Shown piece after piece: positions 34,525-44,500 of a stretch of DNA of 44,951 nucleotides. The translations under genes were made by a program, and so were the position numbers. Source of the stretch: Pseudomonas kitaguniensis (lineage in GTDB: Bacteria > Pseudomonadota > Gammaproteobacteria > Pseudomonadales > Pseudomonadaceae); contig NZ_VUAZ01000150.1 in assembly GCF_009296165.1 (NCBI RefSeq), positions 1 through 44,951 on the forward strand, written 5' to 3'. Under the pieces are notes generated by a model that was given only the letters and a program-made list of their open reading frames with translations, did no database searches and was not told the origin of the DNA. Every line of letters starts with the position of its first letter. Positions within the stretch are counted from its first letter, which is position 1.

Positions 34525-35601
34525 TTATTTGTCCTTGCGCGCGTCCATGGTCTTCTGGTGCTCCGCCAGGAAGGGCTGCTCCGCCGGATCAAAGCGGTCG
34601 ATCCCCGCGGTAAAGCGATGCCAGTACGGATACAACGGCTCACGGCGCGTCACCGCTTCGATACGCGCAAACTGCTCTTCGGTGAGCTTCAGTTCAGTCG
34701 CCGCCAAATTGTCACGCAAGTGTTCTTCAGTGCGCGCACCGACGATCAACGAGGTAATCCCCGGGCGGTCTTTAAGCCACGCCAGGCACGTACGTGCGAC
34801 CGAAACACCGTGCTCATCACCGACCGCCGCCAGCGTCTCGATAATATCCAGCGCGCGCTCCTGATCATGCACATAGGGTTCCGGCCAGTCGCTACCCTGA
34901 CGCGTATTCGCCGGCGGCTTGCGCCCGCGACGTGTCGACCCGGTCAACAAACCTTCGCCCATCGGCCCCCACACCAGCGTACCCACCGACTGGTCCAGCG
35001 CCAGCGGCAGCAACTCGTACTCGGCTTCACGCGATTCCGGCGTGTAGTAAATCTGTTGGGTGATCGGCTTGAGCATGCCGTGCAGCTCGGCTTTACCCAA
35101 GGTTTTCATCATCTGCCAGGCAGTAAAGTTGCTGGTGCCGAAGTAGCGAATTTTCCCCGAGCCGACCAATAGCCGCAGGGCTTCGAGCGTCTCCTCGATC
35201 GGCGTCATGCCGTCCCAGTTATGCAATTGATAGAGGTCGATGTGGTCGGTGCCCAAGCGCTTCAAACTGGCTTCGCAGGCACGGATCAGGTGGTAGCGCG
35301 ACGAGCCTGAGTTGTTCGGGTTTTTATCCACCGGGCTGCGGCCCTTGGTGGCCAGCAGGATGTCGTGGCGCTTGTCGCCCAAGGCTTTGCCGACCACTTC
35401 TTCAGCCAGGCCGTGGGAGTAGAGGTCGGCGGTGTCGACCATATTCACCCCGGCGTCGAACGCGATATCGAACATGCGCTTGGCCTGAGGCACGTCCACC
35501 GAACCGCATTTTTCGAACTCGGCGCGGCCACCAAAGGGCACGGTGCCGAGGATAATTTCGGATACCAGCAGGCCCGAATGGCCCAGTTGTCGGTATTGCA
35601 T
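34525..35601 (-). CDS. Aldo/keto reductase
   Basis: A 358-residue NADPH-dependent aldo/keto reductase. The frame is open for 255 codons upstream, but ATG 35601 has AGGAGA in front and starts the conserved MQYRQLGHSGLLVSEI. The catalytic tetrad motifs are DTADLYSHGLAEEVVG (Asp, Tyr), LLATKGRS (Lys) and DLYQLHNWD (His). The C-terminal cofactor region has TSLIVGARTEEHLRDNLAA. It resembles YajO/YghZ-like reductases; the substrate is not known. It is divergent from the FetA-like gene and convergent with the ABC operon. Confidence 0.9.
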   Translation of the reverse strand: MQYRQLGHSGLLVSEIILGTVPFGGRAEFEKCGSVDVPQAKRMFDIAFDAGVNMVDTADLYSHGLAEEVVGKALGDKRHDILLATKGRSPVDKNPNNSGSSRYHLIRACEASLKRLGTDHIDLYQLHNWDGMTPIEETLEALRLLVGSGKIRYFGTSNFTAWQMMKTLGKAELHGMLKPITQQIYYTPESREAEYELLPLALDQSVGTLVWGPMGEGLLTGSTRRGRKPPANTRQGSDWPEPYVHDQERALDIIETLAAVGDEHGVSVARTCLAWLKDRPGITSLIVGARTEEHLRDNLAATELKLTEEQFARIEAVTRREPLYPYWHRFTAGIDRFDPAEQPFLAEHQKTMDARKDK

Positions 35602-35733
35602 GTCGTCTCCTACTTTTACGTTACACGTGAAGGTGTGAACGACGTGGGTGGCGATAGTTTGAATTTTTTCATGAAATCTTGCCGCGCCTGCCGCACCATT
35701 ACGCCCGACATGACCAAGAGGAACATCGCGTCC

Positions 35734-36411
35734 ATGAGCGCACTGATAGAAACCCGCGCCCTCACGCGCAGCGATGAACGTCGCCAGGTAACGTTGCTGC
35801 AGCCCACCGATTTCACCTTGAACCGCGCCGATCGCGTGTCGATCACCGGTTCCTCCGGCTCCGGCAAAAGTGTGTTCCTGCGTGCGCTGGCGCTGCTGGA
35901 TACGCCAAGCGGCGGGCAGATTCTGTGGAATAACCAGCCAATCGTGAATGCACAGATTCCGCACTATCGCAGCCACATCAGTTACCTGTCGCAGCGCCCC
36001 GCGCTGATTGAGGGCTCGGTGCAAGATAATCTGCGTTTCCCGTTTAGCCTCAAGACCTTGCGCCAGCGCAGTTTCGATCTGCCGGCGGTTACCGCGTTGC
36101 TCGGGCATGCCGGTAAAACCCCGGACTTTTTGGCGAAAAACGCGGGTGACCTGTCGGGCGGCGAGTCGCAGGTGGTTTCGCTGATTCGCACGTTGCAACT
36201 GAACCCCGAAGTGCTGTTGCTCGACGAACCCACCGCAGCCCTGGACCCGGCGTCGTCGCGCGAGGTCGAGGCACTGATCGAAGCGTGGTTTGCCGGCGAT
36301 GCCGCGCGTGCTTTTATCTGGGTCTCGCATGACCTGGATCAGGCTCAGCGAATGAGCACGATCCACTTGCAGATGGCTGCCGGTGTGTTGAGCGGGGCAG
36401 ACCCGCGATGA
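35734..36411 (+). CDS. fetA: ABC transporter ATP-binding protein, FetA (YbbL) family
   Basis: A 225-residue ATPase. Walker A is GSSGSGKSVF, the signature LSGGESQVVSLIR, Walker B EVLLLDEPTAALDPAS and the switch His in VSHDLDQ. ATG 35734 is preferred (AGAGGA 11 bases upstream); ATG 35710 is also possible. It overlaps the permease start by 4 bp (ATGA, 36408-36411). With FetB it forms an exporter which in E. coli lowers cytoplasmic iron and helps against oxidative stress. No Fur-like site was recognised upstream. Confidence 0.88.
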   Translation: MSALIETRALTRSDERRQVTLLQPTDFTLNRADRVSITGSSGSGKSVFLRALALLDTPSGGQILWNNQPIVNAQIPHYRSHISYLSQRPALIEGSVQDNLRFPFSLKTLRQRSFDLPAVTALLGHAGKTPDFLAKNAGDLSGGESQVVSLIRTLQLNPEVLLLDEPTAALDPASSREVEALIEAWFAGDAARAFIWVSHDLDQAQRMSTIHLQMAAGVLSGADPR

Positions 36412-37199
36412 ACTATCAAAACCTCACGGCGCTCGACATGGGCATCGCCGCTTCACTGATTCTGGTTAACGGCGCGCTGTCGCTGCTGTTGCGACTTGGG
36501 TTGGGGCGCCAATTATTGTGGGCTGCGGTGCGCACCGTGGTGCAACTGCTGGCCATCGGTTACTTGCTGGGTTGGGTGTTCGAGTTCGCCTATTGGTACT
36601 TGGTGCTGCCGCTGATGTGTGCGATGACCTTGATTGCCGGCCTCTCGGCGGCAGGGCGCGGGCGCCGGACTTATCACGGGCAACGTGTGGACAGTATTGT
36701 ATCGGTGTGGGGCAGTTCGTGGCTGGTCACGGCGGTCGGGTTGTTTGCGGTGATCCGCATCCATCCGTGGTACGAGCCGCAGTACGCGATCCCGATTTTG
36801 GGGATGATCCTCGGCAACACCCTGACCGGCGTGTCGTTGGGCATTGAGCGCATGACCCAGGAACTGACCTCGGGCCGTAACACCATCGAGATGATCCTGG
36901 CGCTCGGCGGTTCTCGCTGGGAAGCGGCGCAGGAAGCGATCCGCCAGGCCGTACGCGCCGGGATGATTCCGACGCTGAACCAGATGACGGTGGTGGGCAT
37001 CGTCAGTTTGCCGGGCATGATGACCGGCCAGGTGCTGGCAGGGGAGAGCCCGGTTGACGCGGTGCGCTATCAGATCGTGATCATGTTTCTGATCGCCGCA
37101 TCGTCGGCGCTCGGCACTGTGGGCGCGGTGTTGCTCACGTACCGGCGGCTGTTTTCCAAGAGCCACCGGTTTTTGCGCGACCGACTGGAAGAGCGCTGA
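36408..37199 (+). CDS. fetB: FetB (YbbM, UPF0014) family permease
   Basis: A 263-residue membrane protein with about seven helices. It carries UPF0014 motifs: AVRTVVQLLAIGYLLGWVFE near the start, ILGMILGNTLTGVSLGIERM in the middle, and PTLNQMTVVGIVSLPGMMTG followed by GESPVDAVRYQIVIMFLI. It is translationally coupled to the FetA-like ATPase. The pair likely exports iron or another metal. A hairpin with a T run follows the gene. Confidence 0.9.
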   Translation: MNYQNLTALDMGIAASLILVNGALSLLLRLGLGRQLLWAAVRTVVQLLAIGYLLGWVFEFAYWYLVLPLMCAMTLIAGLSAAGRGRRTYHGQRVDSIVSVWGSSWLVTAVGLFAVIRIHPWYEPQYAIPILGMILGNTLTGVSLGIERMTQELTSGRNTIEMILALGGSRWEAAQEAIRQAVRAGMIPTLNQMTVVGIVSLPGMMTGQVLAGESPVDAVRYQIVIMFLIAASSALGTVGAVLLTYRRLFSKSHRFLRDRLEER

Positions 37200-37212
37200 C
37201 ACGAGCGTTGGC

Positions 37213-37243
37213 GTGGCGAGCGAGCGCGCTCGCCACAGTTTTT
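37213..37243. terminator. Intrinsic terminator between converging fetB and LuxR-type genes
   Basis: GTGGCGAGC (37213-37221) pairs perfectly with GCTCGCCAC (37228-37236) around a 6-base loop and is followed by AGTTTTTGA. It stands in the 46-bp gap between two convergent genes and best fits termination of fetB transcription. Confidence 0.7.
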
Positions 37244-37245
37244 GA

Positions 37246-38046
37246 TCAGACGCCCACCATCCATTTGGCCAAACCATGTCGCCCACTTACGCCCAATTTA
37301 GCCGCGGCGCGTTTCAGGTAGGTTTCAATCGAGCTGTTCTTGACGCTGAGTTTTTCCGCCATCTGCGGCACGGTGCCGCCGGTTAACAGGCCCAGGCAGA
37401 CTTCCTGCTCGCGCGCCGACAGGGTGATCTCGCTGAGCGACAAACGTTTGTAGAACTCGCGCTGCAACTGCGATTGCTCCAACACGTTGAGCGCCGGCTC
37501 GGTGTCGGTATGCGGCGAATGGCGCAGGATCTGCGCATGCCGCTCCGTCAGCGGTAACAGCGTCTCCGACAAGCTTTTGAGGAACGATAACTCAACCAGC
37601 GAGAAACTTTGCTGGGTGGGTAGGCGGTAGAGCGAAATCACGCAGCGCCGATTGCCCTGGCGCGACACCAGGTTGCACTGGTGCGAGCTGCCGAGCGGGT
37701 GTGCGCTGTTGGCTTTGGCCTTCATCTGGATCAGTAGCGGGTCCTGCATGTGGAGCATCTCGTGCAGCAGCGGGTGGTCCTTCAGCGGGTGCAGCGTCTG
37801 CGGCGCAGACAGGTCGCTTTGCAGCCCTGCGCTGCCCAACAGCTTAATATCCCGCACGCTGTCACGCAGGTCATCAAGGGTCCATTCACTGAGGTCTACC
37901 ACGTGAATCGGCACCCACTTGTCGACCAGATGCAACATGTGGGCAGCGAAGTTCTCGTGACCACTGGTTGAAATCAGTTCGCCCAGCTCTGCATAAAAGT
38001 GCGGGCTCTGTGTGTTGCCAATATTAAGCGTCAGACTCATAGCCAT
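37246..38046 (-). CDS. LuxR-type transcriptional regulator, divergent from the NRPS
   Basis: A 266-residue regulator with a C-terminal LuxR-type helix-turn-helix (about 205-266: LSAREQEVCLGLLTGGTVPQ, MAEKLSVKNSSIETYLKRAA). The N-terminal 200 residues show neither an acyl-homoserine-lactone-binding domain that I recognise nor a receiver. Start is ATG 38046 or 38040; neither has a strong SD. Size and layout resemble the SalA/SyrF/SyrG regulators that control lipopeptide NRPS genes in Pseudomonas. The large NRPS is divergent, with a syr-syp-box-like dyad at 38414-38433 before it. Direct control of the NRPS is inference. Confidence 0.82.
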   Translation of the reverse strand: MAMSLTLNIGNTQSPHFYAELGELISTSGHENFAAHMLHLVDKWVPIHVVDLSEWTLDDLRDSVRDIKLLGSAGLQSDLSAPQTLHPLKDHPLLHEMLHMQDPLLIQMKAKANSAHPLGSSHQCNLVSRQGNRRCVISLYRLPTQQSFSLVELSFLKSLSETLLPLTERHAQILRHSPHTDTEPALNVLEQSQLQREFYKRLSLSEITLSAREQEVCLGLLTGGTVPQMAEKLSVKNSSIETYLKRAAAKLGVSGRHGLAKWMVGV

Positions 38047-38076
38047 CTCATTGATCTCGAAAAAAGTCGATGGACG

Positions 38077-38092
38077 CCCTAAGTCTGTAGGG
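38077..38092. promoter_or_regulatory. Short inverted repeat in the LuxR/NRPS divergent region
   Basis: CCCTA-N6-TAGGG lies about 30 bp upstream of the LuxR-type gene. A weaker dyad CTAC-GTAT-GTAG is near 38157-38168. Both could be operators. The rest of the 479-bp gap between the divergent starts is AT-rich promoter-like DNA with no gene I can support. Confidence 0.25.
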
Positions 38093-38409
38093 GGCTATCC
38101 GTGCGCTTTAAACGCAACGCGGCGTTTGAAAATCATTTAGCCATAGCGATTTATCCTACGTATGTAGCGGAATCAAGGGACACAAACTGCCATAAAAACC
38201 GCGTCATTAATTCGACGTTTCTTACAGGCTATTCCCTCGACGGTAGAGGGTGGATGGTCACTGATTCTGGCTAAGATGCTGATAATGATAAAGTTTTTAC
38301 GTTTATGCAGTATTGGGTTGGGCATCGACATCGGCCAAATGTAGCCAATCTCTTACATTCATTTAATCGTTTCAGCAGTGAACCTTCAGACAAGCCCGTT
38401 TGTGCCGGT

Positions 38410-38441
38410 CACCTGTCCGGGTTTCGGGTGACAGACAGGTG
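38410..38441 (+). promoter_or_regulatory. syr-syp-box-like dyad upstream of the NRPS
   Basis: TGTC-CGG-GTTTCG-GGT-GACA at 38414-38433 matches the length and outer arms of the P. syringae syr-syp box (TGTCccg-N6-cggGACA). An overlapping longer dyad, CACCTGTC (38410-38417) and GACAGGTG (38434-38441), shares its left arm. The site lies 92 bp before the NRPS start. SalA/SyrF-type LuxR proteins bind such boxes, and a LuxR-type gene is next door. Confidence 0.5.
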
Positions 38442-38525
38442 CTGGTCGGCATGCTCAAATCCGGCAATTTTGTCGTAATGGGCCACCCTGCGCGGCCAGT
38501 GCCTGACACCCATGAGAAGGATCTT

Positions 38526-41500
38526 ATGACGCATCCAGACTGCCTGCCGGCCAGCTTCGCCCTCACTGCCGCCCAACACGACATCTGGCTTGACCAACTG
38601 CGTGCGGGCGATTCGCCGCTGTACAACATTGGCGGCTATGTGGATTTCGCCGACGCCGTGGTGCCGGAACTGATCCAGCACGCCGTCGAGCGGTTGGTGG
38701 CAAAGCACGATGCGCTGCGCACTCAACTGCACAGTGATGCCGATGGTTTGCCGCGGCAAAGCTTCGCCACCACGTTGGCGGCGCAGGTCCCCGTGCATGA
38801 TTTTTCCTCGCTGCCAGACCCGTCAGCCGCCACCCACGCGTTGATGCACACGCACATGGCGCGGCCCTATGCGATGGCGGGTGAGCCGTTGTTTCGCTTT
38901 TTTCTGGTCAAGCTCGCCGAAGATCACTACCGCCTCGGCACCCAGGCCCATCACCTGATCCTCGATGGCTGGGGCTTTGGCCAGATGCTGCAGTCGCTCG
39001 CATGCCTCTACACCGAGCTTGAACAAGGCCTGCCACCGCAGCCGCTGGCGCCGTCCTATATCGACTTTATCGACGCCGACCAGCGCTATTCGCAATCCGC
39101 GCGTTACGCCAGTGACCGTGCCTACTGGCTGGACAAATACCAGGTGTTGCCCGAGCCGTTGTTAACCCCGCGGCACAACGCGCAGGCGTCGAGCAACAGC
39201 CTGGTGCAAGCGTTCCCGGTGGCGCTGCTTCAGCGCATGGAAGCATTGGCCGGCCGTTATCAGGCCTCGGCTTTTCATGTGTTGCTGGCAGCGCTGTCGG
39301 TGTATTTCACGCGTACCAGCCAGCGTGATGAATGGGTGGTGGGGCTGCCAATTCTCAACCGTTCCAACGCACAGTTTCGCGCCACCGTGGGCTTGTTCAC
39401 TCAGGTCAGTGCGGTGCGTTTTCAGTGCCGCGAGCAGTTGACCTTCGGCGAGCTGGTGCGCGGTGTGCGTGACCAACTCAAGCAGGATTTCCGCCACCAG
39501 CGTTACCCGTTGAGCGAGATGAACCGTGAGCTGGGCCTGCGCCGAACAGCTCGCAGCCAATTGTTCGACCTGTCGGTATCGTTTGAGCAGGACGAGCATG
39601 ACCTGCGTTTTGGCCAGGTGCAGGCGCGGGCGATCAAGGTGTCCAACCACCATGAATCGCTGCCGATTGCCATCCACCTGCGCAGCAACCCGTGCCAGGG
39701 CACCGCGAGCCTGCATTGCGTGTACAACGAGGCGTATTTTCAGCACGACGAGGTGCAGGCGTTGGTGCAGCGCTTCACGTGGTTGCTGGAACAGGGGCTG
39801 GCAGATGCCGGGTTGACCGTGGCTGAATTTTCCCTGGTGACGCCTGCCGAACAGGCGCAACTTCAGCGCTGGAATACCACCGCGCAAGCGACTGCCAGCG
39901 TGCAAACCCTGCACGCGCGAATTGAAGCGCAAGCCGCGCGCGCACCGCAGGCCGTGGCGGCCGTGTACCAAGGCCAACAACTGACCTATGCCGCGCTGGA
40001 TCAACAGGCCAATGCGCTGGCCTACACGCTGCTGGATCAAGGCGTGCAGCCGGATGACCGCGTGGCGATTGTGGCCCGGCGCGGCCTGGACACGTTGGTC
40101 GGGCTGCTCGCGGTGCTCAAGTCCGGCGCCTGCTATGTGCCGGTGGACCCGGCGCATCCCGCCGAGCGCCTGCATTACCTGTTGCACGACAGTTCACCGG
40201 TGGTGGTGCTGACTCAACCCGACTTGTTGCATCGATTGCCGGCATTGGATGTGCCGGTGATTCGGCTCGGCAACCTGCGCGCTCACCTCGGTGGTAGCCC
40301 GCGTGTGGCGGCCACGCCGGGCAACCTCGCCTATGTGATCTACACCTCCGGTTCCACCGGGTTGCCCAAGGGCGTGATGGTCGAGCATCACACCGTGTCG
40401 AATCTGGTCGACTGGCATTGCCAGGCGTTTAACCTGCACGCGGGCAGCCACACCGCCAGCGTCGCCGGCTTTGGGTTTGATGCGATGGCCTGGGAGGTCT
40501 GGCCGGCCCTGTGCGTGGGCGCCACGCTGCACCTGCCGCCTGCGCACGATGACGCGCAAGACATTGATGCGCTGTTGAGCTGGTGGCAAGCGCAGCCTCT
40601 GGATGTGTGCTTTTTGCCGACCCCGGTGGCCGAGTACGCCTTCAGCCAGCGCCTGCAACACCCGACCCTGCGCACCTTGTTGATTGGCGGCGACCGCCTG
40701 CGCACTTACGCCCGGGCGCAGACCTTTGCGGTGATCAACAACTATGGTCCAACCGAGGCCACGGTCGTCGCCACCTCCGGGCGCGTCGAGGTGGGCCGGC
40801 CGCTGCATATCGGCGCGCCTATCGCCAATGCCACGGTGTACTTGCTGGATCAACAACAACGCCTGGTGCCGATCGGTGTGGCGGGCGAGTTGTACGTCGG
40901 CGGCAAGGGTGTGGCACGCGGTTACCTGAACCGCGCCGAACTGAGTGCCGAGCGCTTTATTGATGACCCTTTCAGCACTGGCCGTCTGTACCGCACCGGC
41001 GATTTGGCGCGCTGGCTGCCCGACGGCAACCTTGAGTACCTGGGGCGTAACGACGACCAGGTAAAAATTCGTGGCATGCGCATCGAACTCGGCGAAATCG
41101 AAGCCGCGCTGGCACACCATCCGGCAGTCACGGAAGCTGTGGTGCAGTATCGCGAGGGGCAATTACTGGCCTGGTTTATCGAAAAGCATCCCGTCGATAT
41201 CGAAGCATTACGCGCCCACCTGCAAGCCTCGTTGCCGGACTACATGCTGCCGGTGGCCTATGTGAAACTTCAGGTGTTGCCGCTGACCGCCAACGGCAAA
41301 CTCGACCGCAAAGCCTTGCCTGAACCCACCCATCAAGCGTTTGTGACGCGCGTGTTTGAGGCGCCGCTGCAAGGTGCGGAAAGTACCCTGGCGCAGATCT
41401 GGGCCGAGCTGCTGCAGGTTCAACAGGTGGGCCGCCACGATCACTTTTTCGAACTCGGCGGGCATTCGCTGCTGGCGGTGCAACTGGTGCAACGCATGCG

Positions 41501-44500
41501 TCAGGCCGGGTTGCAAGCCGATGTGCAGGTGCTGTTTGGCCAGCCGACGTTGGCCGCATTGGCCGCGGCGAGTGCCGGCAGCGACGTCGAGGTTGCGGCC
41601 AATCGAATTCCGCCTGGTTGCACCGCTATCACCGCGGACATGCTCGCGCTGGCCGAACTCGACGCGCCGAGCCTTGCGCGCATCGTCGCCGGCATCCCCG
41701 GCGGGGCGGCCAATGTGCAGGAAATCTACCCGCTGGCGCCGTTGCAGGAGGGTTTGCTTTACCACCACATCACCGACGAGCGCGACCCGTACCAGCAACA
41801 GGCGCTGTTCAGTTTTGCGCGCCGTGAGCAATTGGATGCGTTTGCCCACGCCTTGCAACAGGTGATCAACCGCCACGATATTCTGCGCACCAGCCTGGTC
41901 TGGGACGCCCTTGAGCAGCCAATGCAAGTGGTCTGGCGCCAAGCGTTGTTGCGTGTCGAACCGCTGTGTGAACAGGCTGCACCGCTGGACTTGCGCCAGG
42001 CGCCGCTGATGGCCCTGGATTACGCCGAAGAGCCACACAACCAGCGCTGGGTCGCCAGGTTACGCTTCCATCACTTGGTCAACGACGCCACATCGACCAC
42101 GCTGCTGCTCGACGAAATTCGCGCGCACCTGCTCGGCCAACAGGCGCAGTTGCCGGTGCCGGTGCCTTATCGCAATGTGGTTGCGCAGGCCCGCTGCCCG
42201 GTGCGCCAAGCCGCGCACGAGGCGTTCTTTCGTGAGCGCTTGGCCGACGTTGACGAGCCAACCCTGGCCTTCGGTTTACACGAGCGTCAGGCCGATCGCG
42301 CGGACACTCAAGCATTCGAACAGCCGCTGAGTGAAGCCCTCAACCTACGCTTGCGGGCGCAGGCGCGTGCCTTCGGCGTCAGCGCCGCCAGCCTGTTTCA
42401 CCTGGCCTGGGCGCAGGTGCTCAGCCGTGTGGCGGGCCGCGATGACGTGGTGTTCGGCACCGTGTTGCTTGGGCGTTTGCAAGCCGGTGAGGGCGCCGAC
42501 CGGGCGCTGGGCATGTTCATCAATACCTTGCCGCTGCGCGTGCGCCTGGCCGGGCAAACCGTGCTTGATGCAGTCAATGACACCCACGCCCAACTGAGCG
42601 CGTTGCTCGCGCATGAACAAGCCTCGCTGGCGCTGGCCCAGCGTTGCAGCGGCGCCTCACCGCTGTTCAACAGCTTGCTCAACTACCGCCACACGGCTGC
42701 CGAACCCGACGTGAGCCTGGTGCCGGGCATCGCCTTGCTCAGCAGCGAAGACATCCTCAGTTACCCGCTGATGCTCACGGTTGATGATATTGCCAGTGGC
42801 TTTCGTCTCAAGGCCAAGGCGCCGCGCCAAGTCGGTGCCGAGCGGCTGTTGAGCTACCTCGACACGGCCTTGCACGGCCTGGTGCACGCACTTGAACAGG
42901 CGCCGCAACGGCCCTTGCGCGAGGTGCAGGTGCTGCCCGCGCACGAATTGAAAACACTGTTGCTGGACTTCAACGCCACCGCAACCGAGTACCCCGAAAC
43001 CCTCACCGTACAGGCGCTGTTCGAGGCCCACGCGCGGCACATTCCGCATGCTGTCGCGGTGCAGGCCGGCGAGCAGCAACTGACCTACCGTGAGCTTAAC
43101 GAGCGTGCCAACCAGTTGGCCTTCCACTTGCGCGAGCGCGGGGTGCAGCCGGATTCGCGGGTGGCGCTGTGCGTCGAGCGCGGGCTGGATCTGGTGGTGG
43201 GCTTGCTGGGCATTCTCAAAGCGGGCGGTGCCTATGTGCCGCTCGACCCTGGCTACCCGCGCGAGCGACTGGCCTACATGCTTAAAGACAGCCAACCGGT
43301 GGCGTTGCTGGTACACGCGGCCACTCGCGATGTGCCGGGCGAGGTGTCGATACCGGTGCTCGACTTCGACCACTGTGCTTGGCGCCAGGCGCCTACCGGC
43401 AACCCAACGGTGCCGGGTTTGAGCGTCGCCAACCTGGCCTACGTGATGTACACCTCAGGCTCCACCGGCACGCCCAAGGGTGTGATGATCGAACACCGTG
43501 GCCTCGGCAACCTGATGCACTGGGGCTCTCAACTGTGCCCTGACGCCGAAGGCGGTGCGCTGTTGCAACGCGCGCCGTTCAGCTTCGACGGCTCGGTGTG
43601 GGAACTGTTCTGGCCGTTGACCAATGGCATGCGGCTGGTGCTCGCGCGGCCCGATGGCCATCGCGAACCGGCTTACCTGGCGCAGGTGATTCGTGAACAG
43701 CGGATCAGCGTGATCAAGTTTGTGCCGGCGATGTTGCAGCAGTTTCTTGAGCTGGACGAGTCGGCGCTGTGCACCAGCCTCACCGATGTACTCTGTGGCG
43801 GCGGTGAACTCACCGAAACCCTGGCGCGTGGCGTACAGGCGCGCTTGCCCACTGTACGTTTGCACAATGTCTACGGCCCCACTGAGGCGACGGTGGACAG
43901 CAGCGCCTGGACCCTGGAACCCGGCGCGCCGGTGCCGCCGCTGCAATTGCCAATCGGTCGGGCGATCAATAACACGCGCCTGTACGTGCTGGACGAACAC
44001 GACCGGCCGGTGCCCATCGGCGTCAGCGGCCAACTGCACATCGGCGGCGTTGGTGTTGCGCGGGGCTATTTGGGGCTTGAACAGATGAGCGCCGAGCGCT
44101 TTATCGACAGCCCTTTCGTGAAGGGTGACCGGTTATACCGCACCGGCGATCTGGTGCGGTACTTGCCGGATGGCAACCTGGCGTTTCTGGGGCGCAATGA
44201 CTTCCAGGTCAAGCTGCGCGGGGTGCGCCTGGAACTCGGCGAAATCGAGTCACGCCTGGCCGCGCATCCAGCGTTGCGCGAAGTCGCGGTGCTGATTCGC
44301 GACGAGCGTTTGGTTGCTTACTTCACCCAGCGTGGCGCAGTGCCGAGCCTCGACGCCTTGCGTGCGCATGTGCTGGAGCAACTGCCGGAATACATGGTGC
44401 CAGCGGCCTTTGTGCAGCTCGACGCATTGCCGCTCAACCCCGCCGGCAAACTCGACCGCAAGGCACTGCCGGCGCCGGGTTTGGAGTCGGTCGTCAGCCG

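Noticed and set aside
35602..36366. N-terminal extension of the aldo/keto reductase frame
   Set aside because: It is antisense to the FetA-like gene; the reductase homology and the AGGAGA site begin at 35601.
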